From the NCBI RefSeq assembly GCF_946151065.1, contig NZ_CAMGZA010000001.1, forward strand, positions 992,001 through 1,056,000: a stretch of DNA of 64,000 bases. Reading direction: 5' to 3'. Source of the stretch: Microbacterium sp. Marseille-Q6965 (GTDB taxonomy: Bacteria > Actinomycetota > Actinomycetes > Actinomycetales > Microbacteriaceae). Below, piece after piece: positions 1-8,987 of the stretch. The notes below the pieces were generated by a model that worked only from the letters and a program-made list of their open reading frames with translations, made no database searches and had not been told where the DNA came from. Each line of letters begins with the position of its first letter. The first letter of the stretch is position 1. The translations under genes were made by a program, and so were the position numbers.

Positions 1-1
1 G

Positions 2-490
2 CTGGAGTCGCAGGTGCGGCGCCTGCGCGCGCGACAGGCGCGCATCGCGAGGATCCGCGGCACGGACCCGCGTCTGCCGCCGGCGCTTCGCGGCCTGGCG
101 GCGACCCTGCGCGGCGCCGGCTTCGACGACGCGGCCATCGCGGCGGAACGTGACGCCATCCTGCTGGCGGAGGCGATCGGCGAACGAGGGACGCCCACGT
201 GGACGATGGGACTGTTCTTCGCCGACTTCGAGGACCCCTCGCAGGCGGAGCGGCTTCTCGAGCTGTGGCGGCGCTTCGATGCCGTCGGCGACGACGACGC
301 GGCCGAAGCGGAGGAACTGGTCGACGCCTTCTCGGAGCTGTTTCGCGCCCATCTGCAGGCCTCGGGCCGAGGCGCAGGCGCGCCGCAGCCACCGGATCCG
401 CTGGGGCAGCTTCTCATCGCCGACCACGTCGCCAGCCTGCCCCGGGCGCAGCGCCGCATCGTCGAAGCGGTCAGCGCCCGCTTCGCCTGA
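2..490 (+). CDS. C-terminal part of a MerR-like transcriptional regulator (5' end outside the window)
   Basis: The frame is open from the window edge, so the visible 160 or so residues are the C-terminal part of a longer protein. A GTG at 14 exists, but the codons before it (Leu-Glu-Ser-Gln) continue an Arg-rich amphipathic helix, which is how the linker helix of MerR proteins looks just after the DNA-binding domain. The rest is acidic and helical, without membrane segments, ending in a conserved-looking helix (residues Arg-Ala-Gln-Arg-Arg-Ile-Val near the end). The MerR assignment is inference from this architecture; the HTH itself is not visible. It could be another helical effector domain. 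Confidence 0.5.
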   Translation: MESQVRRLRARQARIARIRGTDPRLPPALRGLAATLRGAGFDDAAIAAERDAILLAEAIGERGTPTWTMGLFFADFEDPSQAERLLELWRRFDAVGDDDAAEAEELVDAFSELFRAHLQASGRGAGAPQPPDPLGQLLIADHVASLPRAQRRIVEAVSARFA

Positions 491-583
491 GCGACACGGC
501 CGGCGCCTCGCGCCCAGGGACCGCCCACGGTTCGCGGAGCGAATGCGCAGGCCCGCACCCTCGACTCCCCGCGGCGGCCGGCG

Positions 584-589
584 TACGCT
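584..589 (+). promoter_or_regulatory. -10 box (TACGCT) for the small leaderless gene at 598
   Basis: TACGCT lies 8 bases before the ATG at 598, so the predicted transcription start falls at or next to the start codon. No Shine-Dalgarno sequence lies between them. This matches the leaderless pattern seen at many other genes of the window. Confidence 0.5.
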
Positions 590-597
590 GCTTTCGC

Positions 598-753
598 ATG
601 ACAGATCGAGAGAACTTCACTCAGTCGCACAGCACGGATACGCGAGCGATCTGCGAGCGCCTGGACGCCATCCTCGCGATCCTCACCCGCATGGAGTCGC
701 AGCAGCGCGACGAGGCCAGGTTCGGCCTGGACGGGCGCGACGTTCGCGTCTAG
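598..753 (+). CDS. Small hypothetical protein, 51 aa
   Basis: A 51-residue polar protein with one predicted amphipathic helix in the middle (Ile-Cys-Glu-Arg-Leu-Asp-Ala-Ile-Leu-Ala-Ile-Leu, about residues 18-29). There is no signal peptide or membrane segment. Support for it being real is its own -10 box exactly 8 bases before the ATG and the strong terminator hairpin about 70 bases after its stop. Longer frames over the same bases are shadows. I do not recognise the family. The leucine/isoleucine heptad suggests it might dimerise or bind a partner. Confidence 0.5.
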   Translation: MTDRENFTQSHSTDTRAICERLDAILAILTRMESQQRDEARFGLDGRDVRV

Positions 754-823
754 CCCCCCCTCCACGAGAGGCACCGGCGCGCGCCTGAAGCGCCATCCTC
801 CGCGCAGGAGTCTCCGCAGCACG

Positions 824-877
824 GCGAAGGCCCCGACCTACCGCCTCGCGAGGGAGGTGGCGGGTCGGGGCCTTCGC
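824..877. terminator. Bidirectional hairpin terminator
   Basis: A 15-bp perfect stem (824-838 with 863-877) with a further paired interior. It lies between the plus-strand small gene ending at 753 and the minus-strand nrdF ending at 905, so it can stop transcription from both sides. It has no long T tract, as is common in high-GC actinobacteria. Confidence 0.7.
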
Positions 878-904
878 GGTCACATCACGGTGTGAGGGGC
901 CCGG

Positions 905-1915
<1,011 letters not shown>

Positions 1916-4078
1916 TCAGAGCGTGCAGCTGACGCAGCCCTCGACCTCGGTGCCCTCCAGCGCCATCTGACGCAGGCGGATGTAGTAGATCGTCTTGATG
2001 CCCTTCTTCCAGGCGTAGATCTGAGCCTTGTTGATGTCGCGCGTGGTGGCGGTGTCCTTGAAGAACAGCGTCAGCGACAGGCCCTGGTCGACGTGCTGGG
2101 TCGCAGCCGCGTAGGTGTCGATGACCTTCTCGTAGCCGATCTCGTACGCGTCCTCGTAGTACTCCAGGTTGTCGTTCGTCATGAACGGCGCCGGGTAGTA
2201 GACGCGACCGAGCTTGCCTTCCTTGCGGATCTCGATCTTCGACGTGATCGGGTGGATCGACGCGGTCGAGTTGTTGATGTACGAGATCGACCCGGTCGGC
2301 GGGACGGCCTGCAGGTTCTGGTTGTAGATGCCGTACTGCTGCACCGACGCCTTCAGCTCGCGCCAGTCGTCCTGCGTGGGGATGCGGTGGTTCCGGAACA
2401 TCTCCTTGACCTTGGCGGTCTTCGGCTCCCACACCTGGTTGATGTACTTGTCGAAGAACTCGCCCGAGGCGTACTTCGAGTCCTCGAAGCCCTCGAACGT
2501 CACGCCGCGCTCGATGGCGAGCCGGTTCGAGGCCCGCAGGGCGTGGTACAGCACCGTGTAGAAGTAGATGTTCGTGAAGTCGACACCCTCCTCCGAGCCG
2601 TAGAACACGCGCTCGCGGGCGAGGTAGCCGTGCAGGTTCATCTGCCCGAGGCCGATGGCGTGCGACTTGTCGTTGCCGTCCTCGATCGAGCGCACCGAGC
2701 GGATGTGGCTCTGGTCGCTCACCGCCGTGAGGGCGCGGATCGCCGTCTCGACGGTCTGACCGAAGTCGGGCGAGTCCATCGCGAGCGCGATGTTCAGCGA
2801 CCCGAGGTTGCAGGAGATGTCCTTGCCGATCTGGTCGTACGAGAGGTCCTCGTTCAGCGTGGTCGGCGTGTTCACCTGCAGGATCTCGCTGCACAGGTTG
2901 GACATGTTGATCCGGCCCTTGATCGGGTTGGCCTCGTTCACCGTGTCCTCGAACATGATGTACGGGTAGCCCGACTCGAACTGGATCTCGGCGAGGGTCT
3001 GGAAGAACTTGCGCGCGTTGATCTTCGTCTTCTTGATGCGCGGGTCGTCCACCATCTCGCGGTACTTCTCGGTGACCGAGATGTCGCCGAACGGCACGCC
3101 GTACACGCGCTCGACGTCGTACGGCGAGAACAGGTACATGTCCTCGTCGTTCTTGGCGAGCTCGAACGTGATGTCGGGGATCACGACGCCGAGCGAGAGG
3201 GTCTTGATGCGGATCTTCTCGTCGGCGTTCTCGCGCTTGGTGTCGAGGAAGCGCATGATGTCGGGGTGATGTGCCGAGAGGTACACCGCGCCCGCACCCT
3301 GACGCGCGCCGAGCTGGTTGGCGTAGCTGAACGAGTCCTCGAGCAGCTTCATGACGGGGATGATGCCGCTGGACTGGTTCTCGATCTGCTTGATCGGGGC
3401 GCCCGCCTCGCGGATGTTCGACAGCAGCAGCGCCACGCCGCCGCCGCGCTTGGACAGCTGCAGCGCCGAGTTGATGCCGCGCGCGATGGACTCCATGTTG
3501 TCCTCGATGCGCAGCAGGAAGCAGCTGACGAGCTCGCCGCGCTGCGCCTTGCCGGCGTTGAGGAACGTGGGCGTGGCGGGCTGGAAGCGGCCGGAGATGA
3601 TCTCCGCGGCGAGCTTCATGGCGAGGTCCTGGTCGCCGTCGGCGAGCGCGAGCGCAGTCATGACGACGCGGTCCTCGAAGCGCTCGAGGTAGCGCTTTCC
3701 GTCGAAGGTCTTGAGCGTGTAGCTCGTGTAGTACTTGAACGCGCCGAGGAACGTCTCGAAGCGGAACTTCTGCGCGTAGGTGAAGTCGTTGAGCTTCTGG
3801 ACGAACTCGAACGGGTACTTCTCGATGACCGCGGCCTCGTAGTACTCCTTCTCGACGAGGTAATCGAGCCGCTCCTTGAGGGAGTGGAAGAAGACCGTGT
3901 TCTGGTTGACGTGCTGCAGGAAGTACTCGCGGGCCGCGCGCTTGTCGGCGTCGAACTGGATCTTCCCGTTCTCGTCGTACAGGTTCAGCATCGCGTTGAG
4001 GGCGTGGTAGTCCATGCCCTCGAACTTGACGTTGTGCTTGAAGTCCACGTCTGAGGTCACTGCTGCTGCTTCCACCAT
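1916..4078 (-). CDS. nrdE: Class Ib ribonucleoside-diphosphate reductase, alpha (catalytic) subunit NrdE
   Basis: Catalytic subunit of the oxygen-dependent class Ib reductase: it reduces NDPs to dNDPs using a thiyl radical generated through NrdF and electrons from NrdH. The 720-residue length from the ATG at 4078 is normal for NrdE. A longer frame to 4159 would add 27 Arg-rich residues inside nrdI, and a GAAGGA ribosome site precedes 4078, so I use the shorter start. Visible motifs are the substrate-site loop around Asn-Leu-Gly-Ser-Leu-Asn, the active-site region after Asn-Leu-Cys-Ser-Glu, and the C-terminal redox pair in Gly-Cys-Val-Ser-Cys-Thr-Leu. Its start overlaps the end of nrdI by 22 bases, implying translational coupling. 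Confidence 0.97.
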   Translation of the reverse strand: MVEAAAVTSDVDFKHNVKFEGMDYHALNAMLNLYDENGKIQFDADKRAAREYFLQHVNQNTVFFHSLKERLDYLVEKEYYEAAVIEKYPFEFVQKLNDFTYAQKFRFETFLGAFKYYTSYTLKTFDGKRYLERFEDRVVMTALALADGDQDLAMKLAAEIISGRFQPATPTFLNAGKAQRGELVSCFLLRIEDNMESIARGINSALQLSKRGGGVALLLSNIREAGAPIKQIENQSSGIIPVMKLLEDSFSYANQLGARQGAGAVYLSAHHPDIMRFLDTKRENADEKIRIKTLSLGVVIPDITFELAKNDEDMYLFSPYDVERVYGVPFGDISVTEKYREMVDDPRIKKTKINARKFFQTLAEIQFESGYPYIMFEDTVNEANPIKGRINMSNLCSEILQVNTPTTLNEDLSYDQIGKDISCNLGSLNIALAMDSPDFGQTVETAIRALTAVSDQSHIRSVRSIEDGNDKSHAIGLGQMNLHGYLARERVFYGSEEGVDFTNIYFYTVLYHALRASNRLAIERGVTFEGFEDSKYASGEFFDKYINQVWEPKTAKVKEMFRNHRIPTQDDWRELKASVQQYGIYNQNLQAVPPTGSISYINNSTASIHPITSKIEIRKEGKLGRVYYPAPFMTNDNLEYYEDAYEIGYEKVIDTYAAATQHVDQGLSLTLFFKDTATTRDINKAQIYAWKKGIKTIYYIRLRQMALEGTEVEGCVSCTL

Positions 4079-4485
4079 CGTTCCAATCCTTCGCTGACGC
4101 GATCCACGTCGTCGGCCGTGCCGAACAGTTCGAGCCGATACAAGTGGGGCACGTCGCACTTGCGGCTGATGATGTCACCGGCGATGCAGAAGCCCTCGCC
4201 GAAGTTGGTATTGCCCGCGGAGATGACCCCGCGGATCCCGCGTCGGTTGTGTTCGTCGTTCAGGAAGCGGATGACCTGCTTGGGCACCGCGCCGTTGCCG
4301 TCTCCCCCGCCGTAGGTGGGGGTGACGAGCACGTACGGCTCGTCGACGCGCAGGGGCTCGTCGAAGCGGTGCAGGGGGATCCGCACGGCCCGCATCCCGA
4401 GCTTCTCGATGAAACGTGCGGTGTTCCCGGATACGCTCGAGAAGAACACCAGGAGCGGCACCTCTGTCGCGGTGGCCGTTGCCAT
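4057..4485 (-). CDS. nrdI: NrdI flavodoxin-like activator of class Ib ribonucleotide reductase
   Basis: A 142-residue flavodoxin-fold protein. In class Ib systems it binds FMN and supplies the oxidant that builds the manganese-tyrosyl radical in NrdF. The FMN phosphate loop is visible at the N-terminus (Phe-Phe-Ser-Ser-Val-Ser-Gly-Asn-Thr, about residues 14-22), and the glycine-rich loops Pro-Thr-Tyr-Gly-Gly-Gly-Asp-Gly and Gly-Asn-Thr-Asn-Phe-Gly-Glu-Gly follow. It lies 72 bases after nrdH and overlaps nrdE by 22 bases. A GGGAG ribosome site precedes the ATG. Confidence 0.96.
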   Translation of the reverse strand: MATATATEVPLLVFFSSVSGNTARFIEKLGMRAVRIPLHRFDEPLRVDEPYVLVTPTYGGGDGNGAVPKQVIRFLNDEHNRRGIRGVISAGNTNFGEGFCIAGDIISRKCDVPHLYRLELFGTADDVDRVSEGLERWWKQQQ

Positions 4486-4557
4486 GATCTCCCCGGTTCT
4501 CAGCTTGGAGGGACGGTTCCTGAGCGCCGTCGAACGCGGCTCGGCCGCCGCGTCGCC

Positions 4558-4791
4558 TCAGGCGAGGCGGGCGGCGAGCTCGTCGATCTTGTCGGGACGG
4601 AAGCCCGACCAGTGGTCCTCGTCGGTGATGACGACGGGGGCCTGCATGTAGCCGAGGGCCTTGACCTGCTCGAGAGCGTCAGGGTCCTGCGACAGGTCCG
4701 TGACCTGGTACTCGATGCCCTTGGAGTCGAGAGCGCGGTACGTGGCCGTGCACTGGACGCAGGAGGGCTTGGTGTAGACCGTGATCGCCAT
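4558..4791 (-). CDS. nrdH: NrdH glutaredoxin-like electron donor
   Basis: A 77-residue thioredoxin-fold redoxin that passes electrons from thioredoxin reductase to NrdE. The redox motif Cys-Val-Gln-Cys sits at about residues 11-14 after Tyr-Thr-Lys-Pro-Ser. The C-terminal Trp-Ser-Gly-Phe-Arg-Pro-Asp-Lys block is the NrdH signature. I start it at the ATG at 4791, because the upstream in-frame ATG at 4809 adds only six residues and GAGGGG in the leader is well placed for 4791. It is the first gene of the nrdHIEF operon, and its leader carries the NrdR-box candidates. Confidence 0.96.
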   Translation of the reverse strand: MAITVYTKPSCVQCTATYRALDSKGIEYQVTDLSQDPDALEQVKALGYMQAPVVITDEDHWSGFRPDKIDELAARLA

Positions 4792-4848
4792 GATGCTGTT
4801 TCCCCTCAAAATCTCTGCTGTGCCGGCGTTGCCTCTGCCGGGAGCTCA

Positions 4849-4896
4849 ATACTACATATGGGTACCGACATTCGGATGCACCACAAGGGGTAGTAG
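4849..4896 (-). promoter_or_regulatory. Pair of candidate NrdR boxes upstream of nrdHIEF
   Basis: Two imperfect 16-base elements, ATACTACATATGGGTA (4849-4864) and CCACAAGGGGTAGTAG (4881-4896), begin exactly 32 bases apart. NrdR boxes are known as 16-bp imperfect palindromes around an AT-rich core that occur in pairs about three helical turns apart, and this spacing fits. The second box diverges in its core. The assignment rests on position and spacing; NrdR itself is not encoded in this window. Confidence 0.55.
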
Positions 4897-4910
4897 TTAC
4901 ATCCATGTGA

Positions 4911-5086
4911 TTTTCCACCGTCATCCACCGGTCCCCCACAGGTCTGTACACCGATTCCTCCACAGCCTCGCGGTCCGATCGCGGCCCGGAATCGCCTGAT
5001 CCGCGGGCAATCGACACGGGCCCGGCGCCGCTGTCCACAGCCGGGACGATACGGCCGGCCACGGACACCGCATTTCCTGTGGAGAG
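4911..5086. promoter_or_regulatory. Cluster of six DnaA-box-like 9-mers in the nrdH upstream region
   Basis: Within 176 bases there are TTTTCCACC (4911), TCATCCACC (4921), TCCCCCACA (4932), TCCTCCACA (4956) and CTGTCCACA (5031) on the plus strand, and CTCTCCACA on the minus strand (5086-5078). Against the actinobacterial consensus TTGTCCACA the best has one mismatch; the others are weaker. The 379-base gap between nrdH and the MFS gene holds no other feature besides the NrdR-box pair and the MFS promoter. DnaA control of ribonucleotide reductase genes is known in E. coli, so a similar role here is possible but is inference. Confidence 0.35.
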
Positions 5087-5156
5087 GCGACGTCGGCGTG
5101 TCGTGGGCGTGTTGCCGTCGGGCCGGCCGCGCGGCACGCGCCCCGCGCGCGAGGGG

Positions 5157-5162
5157 TAGCGT
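5157..5162 (+). promoter_or_regulatory. -10 box (TAGCGT) of the MFS transporter gene
   Basis: TAGCGT lies 8 bases before the GTG at 5171, the spacing of a leaderless start. It decides the start of the next gene in favour of GTG at 5171 rather than the TTG at 5162, which overlaps the box. Confidence 0.5.
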
Positions 5163-5170
5163 TGACACCT

Positions 5171-6394
5171 GTGGCGGGGTACCGGGATCTTCTGCGCACG
5201 CGGGGCGTCGCGCGCATCATCGCAGCGCAGCTGACGGCACGATTCCCCGGGGGCATGATGTCCCTCGCCGTGCTGCTGCACATCGAGCACCTCACGCACT
5301 CGTACGGCGCCGCGGGGACGGTGCTCGCGGCGACGTCGATCGGCCAGGCGGTGGCCGGCCCGCTCACGAGCCGCTGGATGGGGGCATGGGGCATGCGCCC
5401 CGTGCTGCTGCTCACCACGGGCGTGCAGGCGGCCTCGCTGCTGCTCCTCGCCCTCGCGCCGCTGCCCGTGCCGGTGATGATCGCGTGCGGCCTCGTGATC
5501 GGTCTGTCGACCCCGCCGGTGCAGCCCGCCGTGCGCACCATCTATCCCAAGATGGTCAACGCCTCGCGGCTGACGCGGCTGTTCTCGCTCGACGCGTCGC
5601 TGCAGGAGATCATCTGGGTGGTGGCCCCCGTGCTCACCACTTTCGTCGCGATCCAGATCAGCACCGTCGCCGCTCTGCTCCTCATCATCGTGTTCCTGCT
5701 CGCGGGCGGGGCGTGGTTCATCTTCTCCCCCGAGGTCGGTCGCGTGCGCATCCCGCGCAGCCGCCATCCCCTCGGCCGCGTGCTGCGCAAGGCGCCCGTC
5801 ATCCTGTCGACGGTCGTCGGCGTCGTCATGCTCGCGGCCATCTCGTCGCTGGAGACCGGTGTCGTCGCCGCCTACGGCGAGGGCGGGCTCGAGTCCGGGC
5901 TCATCCTCGCCGTGTTCGCGGCGGGCAGCCTCATCGGCGGCCTCGGCTTCGGGCACCTGCCGATGGGACCCTGGTCGGCCGCCCGACGCCTGGCGATCAT
6001 GGCGTTCGGCATCGCGCTCACCCTCTTCTCCCTGAACGCGTGGTGGCTCGGCGTCTCGGTCCTCGTGGCCGGCATGGGCATCGCACCCGTCTTCGCCCTC
6101 ACCTTCTCGATCGTCTCGGCGAGCGTGAAGTTCAGCGAGACCGCCGAGGCGTACGGGTGGTTGAACACCGGCCAGCTGATCGGCGCCGCGCTGGGGTCGG
6201 CCGTCGCCGGCTTCGTGATCGACGGCATCGGCCCTTCGGCGGCGTTCTGGGTCGCGACGGCGTTCGCGGTGCTGTGCGTGCTCGTCGCCGCGGCGTGCGT
6301 GCGCGGCTTCCCCGACCTGCGGGGGCGGGACGCGAGCCCCCAGCCCGACACGGGCATGATCCAGACGGTCACCGGCTCGTTCCGGATGCCCTGA
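5171..6394 (+). CDS. Major facilitator superfamily (MFS) transporter
   Basis: A 407-residue integral membrane protein with about 12 hydrophobic segments in two six-helix halves separated by a basic cytoplasmic loop around residues 190-215. The N-terminal region resembles drug/sugar exporter MFS proteins that start with a short Arg-rich helix. The substrate cannot be read from the sequence. The gene is divergent from nrdHIEF across a 379-base spacer and is followed one base later by the gene at 6396, so the two are probably co-transcribed. Start chosen from the leaderless promoter; a TTG at 5162 would add three residues. Confidence 0.85.
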   Translation: MAGYRDLLRTRGVARIIAAQLTARFPGGMMSLAVLLHIEHLTHSYGAAGTVLAATSIGQAVAGPLTSRWMGAWGMRPVLLLTTGVQAASLLLLALAPLPVPVMIACGLVIGLSTPPVQPAVRTIYPKMVNASRLTRLFSLDASLQEIIWVVAPVLTTFVAIQISTVAALLLIIVFLLAGGAWFIFSPEVGRVRIPRSRHPLGRVLRKAPVILSTVVGVVMLAAISSLETGVVAAYGEGGLESGLILAVFAAGSLIGGLGFGHLPMGPWSAARRLAIMAFGIALTLFSLNAWWLGVSVLVAGMGIAPVFALTFSIVSASVKFSETAEAYGWLNTGQLIGAALGSAVAGFVIDGIGPSAAFWVATAFAVLCVLVAAACVRGFPDLRGRDASPQPDTGMIQTVTGSFRMP

Positions 6395-6395
6395 G

Positions 6396-7031
6396 ATGCG
6401 CCGACTGGTCGTCACCGACACCCGCATCCACGTCGCCGCAGCGCGGACGACCGCGGGAGATCTCCACGTGGCGGGAGGCGTCATCGCGACGAGTGATGGT
6501 GGTGACGGCGGCGCCCGGATCGACGGGCGCGGCGCCTCCACCGTTCCGCTGTACGTGGAGACCGTGTTCGCCGCCCCGTCGCCCGCCAAGTCGGGGGCGT
6601 TCGATCTCGTTCCGGGCAACGCGGCCACGTTCGCGGTGATCGACGGAACGGTGGGCGCCGAGCAGATCCGGCACATGCTCGTCGTCCCTCCCCGTGCGCT
6701 GCGCGCCGTGGTCGTCGAGGGCGCGCTCGTCGTGCGAGACGGTGCGCCCCTGCGACCGGCAGGCACCGACGCGCGGGACGCGGACGACCCGCGACTGGGC
6801 GCGTGGACGGACGCTGACCGCGACATGACCCAGTTCCTGACCCCCGACGGCCGCTACAGCGAGACCCGCGGCGGCAGGCGGGACGCCTACACGGGGCGGT
6901 TCTGGCTGGACGGGGATCGGATCACGTACCTCGACGACACGGGTTTCTGGGCGTTCGGGCAGTACCACGACGGCGTCCTGCACCACGCGGGCTTCGTGCT
7001 GCGTCGCAGCGCCGCGGCCGCTCCGCGGTGA
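6396..7031 (+). CDS. Protein with a C-terminal Atu4866-like domain
   Basis: 211 residues, no membrane segment. The last 70 or so residues, starting at Asp-Gly-Arg-Tyr-Ser-Glu-Thr and running through Tyr-Thr-Gly-Arg-Phe-Trp-Leu-Asp-Gly-Asp to Gly-Val-Leu-His-His-Ala-Gly-Phe-Val, match my memory of the small Atu4866 domain, a beta-rich fold of unknown function sometimes linked to ligand binding. The first 120 residues read like the peripheral beta-sandwich piece of an amidohydrolase (repeated Val-Val-Glu-Gly-Ala-Leu-Val-type strands) but lack the metal-binding His-X-His, so catalytic function is not suggested. The start is one base after the MFS stop, so it is probably in the same operon. Confidence 0.65.
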   Translation: MRRLVVTDTRIHVAAARTTAGDLHVAGGVIATSDGGDGGARIDGRGASTVPLYVETVFAAPSPAKSGAFDLVPGNAATFAVIDGTVGAEQIRHMLVVPPRALRAVVVEGALVVRDGAPLRPAGTDARDADDPRLGAWTDADRDMTQFLTPDGRYSETRGGRRDAYTGRFWLDGDRITYLDDTGFWAFGQYHDGVLHHAGFVLRRSAAAAPR

Positions 7032-7069
7032 CCGGCTCTGCGCCCGCCGCACCGACGAGGATCGGCGCG

Positions 7070-7372
7070 TCAGTCGCGCAGCGGTGACCCGACGACGTCG
7101 AAGCGGAAGCCGCCGAACTCCCCCGACAGCAACGGCCGCGCCGCGGCGATGGAGGCCCGCACCTCGGGCAGGGCGAGCGACGCCCGGTGCGCCTCGCTGC
7201 TCTGCCACATCTCCACCACGTAGACCGTGTCGGGCGATTCGTCGTTGATTCCCACCTCGTAGGCCAGGCAGCCCGCCTCGTTGAGCGCAGCGCTGCGGCG
7301 AGTGAGGTGGGCGACGAGCTCGTCGCGCTTACCGGCGGCAGCGCCGAGGGTTCCCACGTTGGCGAAGGTCAT
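7070..7372 (-). CDS. Antibiotic biosynthesis monooxygenase (ABM)-domain protein
   Basis: A 100-residue ferredoxin-like alpha/beta-barrel protein of the ABM/YgiN group, which act as dimeric quinol or aromatic monooxygenases or as heme-degrading relatives. The typical pattern is visible: Arg-Asp-Glu-Leu-Val-Ala-His-Leu near residue 16, Gly-Cys-Leu-Ala-Tyr-Glu-Val near 34 and Val-Tyr-Val-Val-Glu-Met-Trp near 50. The substrate is not deducible. The ATG at 7372 lies 7 bases after a TAGGGT -10 box. It is divergent from the acyl-CoA dehydrogenase-like gene, with only 57 bases between the start codons. Confidence 0.8.
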   Translation of the reverse strand: MTFANVGTLGAAAGKRDELVAHLTRRSAALNEAGCLAYEVGINDESPDTVYVVEMWQSSEAHRASLALPEVRASIAAARPLLSGEFGGFRFDVVGSPLRD

Positions 7373-7379
7373 GCGCCCC

Positions 7380-7423
7380 ACCCTAACGATGGCCGCCGAC
7401 GTGGGCCCGCCCCGTCCTAGGCT
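7380..7423. promoter_or_regulatory. Back-to-back leaderless promoters
   Basis: The minus-strand -10 box TAGGGT (7385-7380) sits 7 bases before the ATG of the ABM gene. The plus-strand box TAGGCT (7418-7423) sits 6 bases before the ATG at 7430. The two promoters must overlap in their -35 regions, so the divergent genes may share control. Confidence 0.55.
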
Positions 7424-7429
7424 GGCGGC

Positions 7430-8608
7430 ATGGCCGCATCCGGTGACGTGACGAGCTTCGACCCCGCCGACCACCTTCCCGACGCACTGCTGGAGCGCAT
7501 TCGCGGCCGCGCCGCAGGGGTCGACGCCGACAACGTCTTCCCCGACGAGGATCTCTCGGAGTTGCGGGAGGCCGGCTACCTGTCGATCCTCGTCCCCGCG
7601 GATCGCGGCGGCGCAGGACTGACACTGGAGCAGGCAGCGATCCTGCAGCAGCGGCTCGCCACGGCGGCGCCCGCCACGGCGCTCGCGGTCAACATGCACC
7701 TCGTGTGGACGGGCGTGGCGAAGGTGCTGCGCGATCGCGGCATCGACGACCTCGCGTTCGTGCAGTCCGGCGCCGCAGCCGGCGAGGTGTTCGCCTTCGG
7801 GATCAGCGAGGCGGGAAACGACTTGGTGCTGTTCGGCAGCGACACCGTCGCCGAGCCGCGACCGGACGGCGGATACACGTTCACGGGCACGAAGATCTTC
7901 ACGTCGCTGGCGCCCGTCTGGACGCAGCTCGGTCTGCATGGCCTGGACGCCTCCGACCCCGACGCCCCTCAGCTCGTGTTCGCGTTCGTCCCTCGTTCCG
8001 AGGCCGTCGTCACCCGCGATGACTGGGACACCCTCGGCATGCGCGGCACGCAGAGCCGCACCACCGAGCTGCACGGCGCGACCGCTCCGGCCGAGCGCGT
8101 CGTCCGGCTCGTGCCGCCCGGCCCCTCCCCCGACCCGCTCGTCTTCGGCATCTTCGCCGTCTTCGAGCTGCTGCTCGCGTCGGTGTACACGGGCATCGCG
8201 CGCCGCGCGCTCGACCTCGCCGCCGAGACGGCGGGCAAGCGGCGCTCCAAGAGGACGGGGCGTCCCCACGCGCAGGATCCGGACATTCGCTGGCGCGTGG
8301 CCGACATGGGTCTCGCCTACGACGCGCTGCCTCCGCAGATCGCCGCCCTCGCCCGCGACGTGGACGAGCTGGCCGACCATGGGGCGCGCTGGTTCACCCT
8401 GCTGTCGGGCGTGAAGCACCGCGCCACAGCCACCGCGAAACGGATCGTCGACGACGCGATGCTCGTCGCGGGCGGCTCGTCGTACTTCGCGTCGAATGAG
8501 CTGTCGCGGCTCTATCGCGACGTGCTCGCCGGCGCCTTCCACCCGTCCGATCCGGAATCGGCGCACGCGACCGCAGCGACGTACTGGCTGGGTCCGCTCG
8601 AGGCGTGA
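7430..8608 (+). CDS. Acyl-CoA dehydrogenase family protein
   Basis: 392 residues with the acyl-CoA dehydrogenase order: helical N-domain (about 1-115), central beta-domain with the strand Gly-Tyr-Thr-Phe-Thr-Gly-Thr-Lys-Ile-Phe near residues 144-153, and helical C-domain. Members oxidise acyl-CoA thioesters or, in flavin-monooxygenase-like branches, hydroxylate aromatic or sulfur compounds with reduced flavin. The usual catalytic glutamate motif is not obvious, and the sequence around Gly-Met-Arg-Gly-Thr-Gln-Ser is typical of the branch with altered substrates. Divergent from an ABM-type monooxygenase, which fits a shared oxidation role but does not prove it. Confidence 0.8.
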   Translation: MAASGDVTSFDPADHLPDALLERIRGRAAGVDADNVFPDEDLSELREAGYLSILVPADRGGAGLTLEQAAILQQRLATAAPATALAVNMHLVWTGVAKVLRDRGIDDLAFVQSGAAAGEVFAFGISEAGNDLVLFGSDTVAEPRPDGGYTFTGTKIFTSLAPVWTQLGLHGLDASDPDAPQLVFAFVPRSEAVVTRDDWDTLGMRGTQSRTTELHGATAPAERVVRLVPPGPSPDPLVFGIFAVFELLLASVYTGIARRALDLAAETAGKRRSKRTGRPHAQDPDIRWRVADMGLAYDALPPQIAALARDVDELADHGARWFTLLSGVKHRATATAKRIVDDAMLVAGGSSYFASNELSRLYRDVLAGAFHPSDPESAHATAATYWLGPLEA

Positions 8609-8617
8609 GCCGAAGGG

Positions 8618-8890
8618 TCAGCGTCCGTCGAAGTCGAATGCGCGCAGCAGCTCCTCGACGGCCTGCTCGCGGTTGTCGCCGCCCGTCTCGAACATGTGCG
8701 TGACGTGCGTGCGCAGATGGTTCTCCAGCAGCAACCGGTTGAGGGACTCGAGCGAGCGCTGGATCGCGCGCGACTGCGTGATGATGTCCATGCAGTAGTC
8801 CTCGTTCTCGATCATCCGGCCGAGACCGCGCAGCTGGCCCTCCAGGATCCGGGTCCTGTGCAGCGCGCGCTTCTGGATGTCTTCGATCAC
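8618..8890 (-). CDS. CsoR/RcnR family metal-sensing repressor
   Basis: A 90-residue all-helical DUF156 repressor, start GTG at 8890, placed 7 bases after a TACAGT -10 box. CsoR/RcnR proteins are tetrameric repressors released by copper, nickel/cobalt or formaldehyde. The ligand positions read Cys33, His58 and His62. CsoR has Cys-His-Cys at these places, whereas RcnR has Cys-His-His, so the site looks more RcnR-like, though the RcnR N-terminal His is replaced by Glu3. No exporter gene lies beside it, so the target is unclear. It ends 9 bases from the stop of the convergent gene at 8608. Confidence 0.85.
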   Translation of the reverse strand: MIEDIQKRALHRTRILEGQLRGLGRMIENEDYCMDIITQSRAIQRSLESLNRLLLENHLRTHVTHMFETGGDNREQAVEELLRAFDFDGR

Positions 8891-8987
8891 GCAGGTCACT
8901 GTACCCGCCACGCCCGGGCGTCGCCTCCATTCCGTAACACGCAGCGCGAGAAGGGACACCCCCGCCCCGGCGTGCCAGGATGACCGC

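Noticed and set aside
5162..5164. TTG start of the MFS gene
   Set aside because: It overlaps the -10 box TAGCGT; GTG at 5171 fits leaderless spacing.
4679..6826. 715-residue minus-strand frame across the MFS gene and nrd leader
   Set aside because: Shadow of the MFS gene; it also crosses the regulatory region of nrdHIEF.
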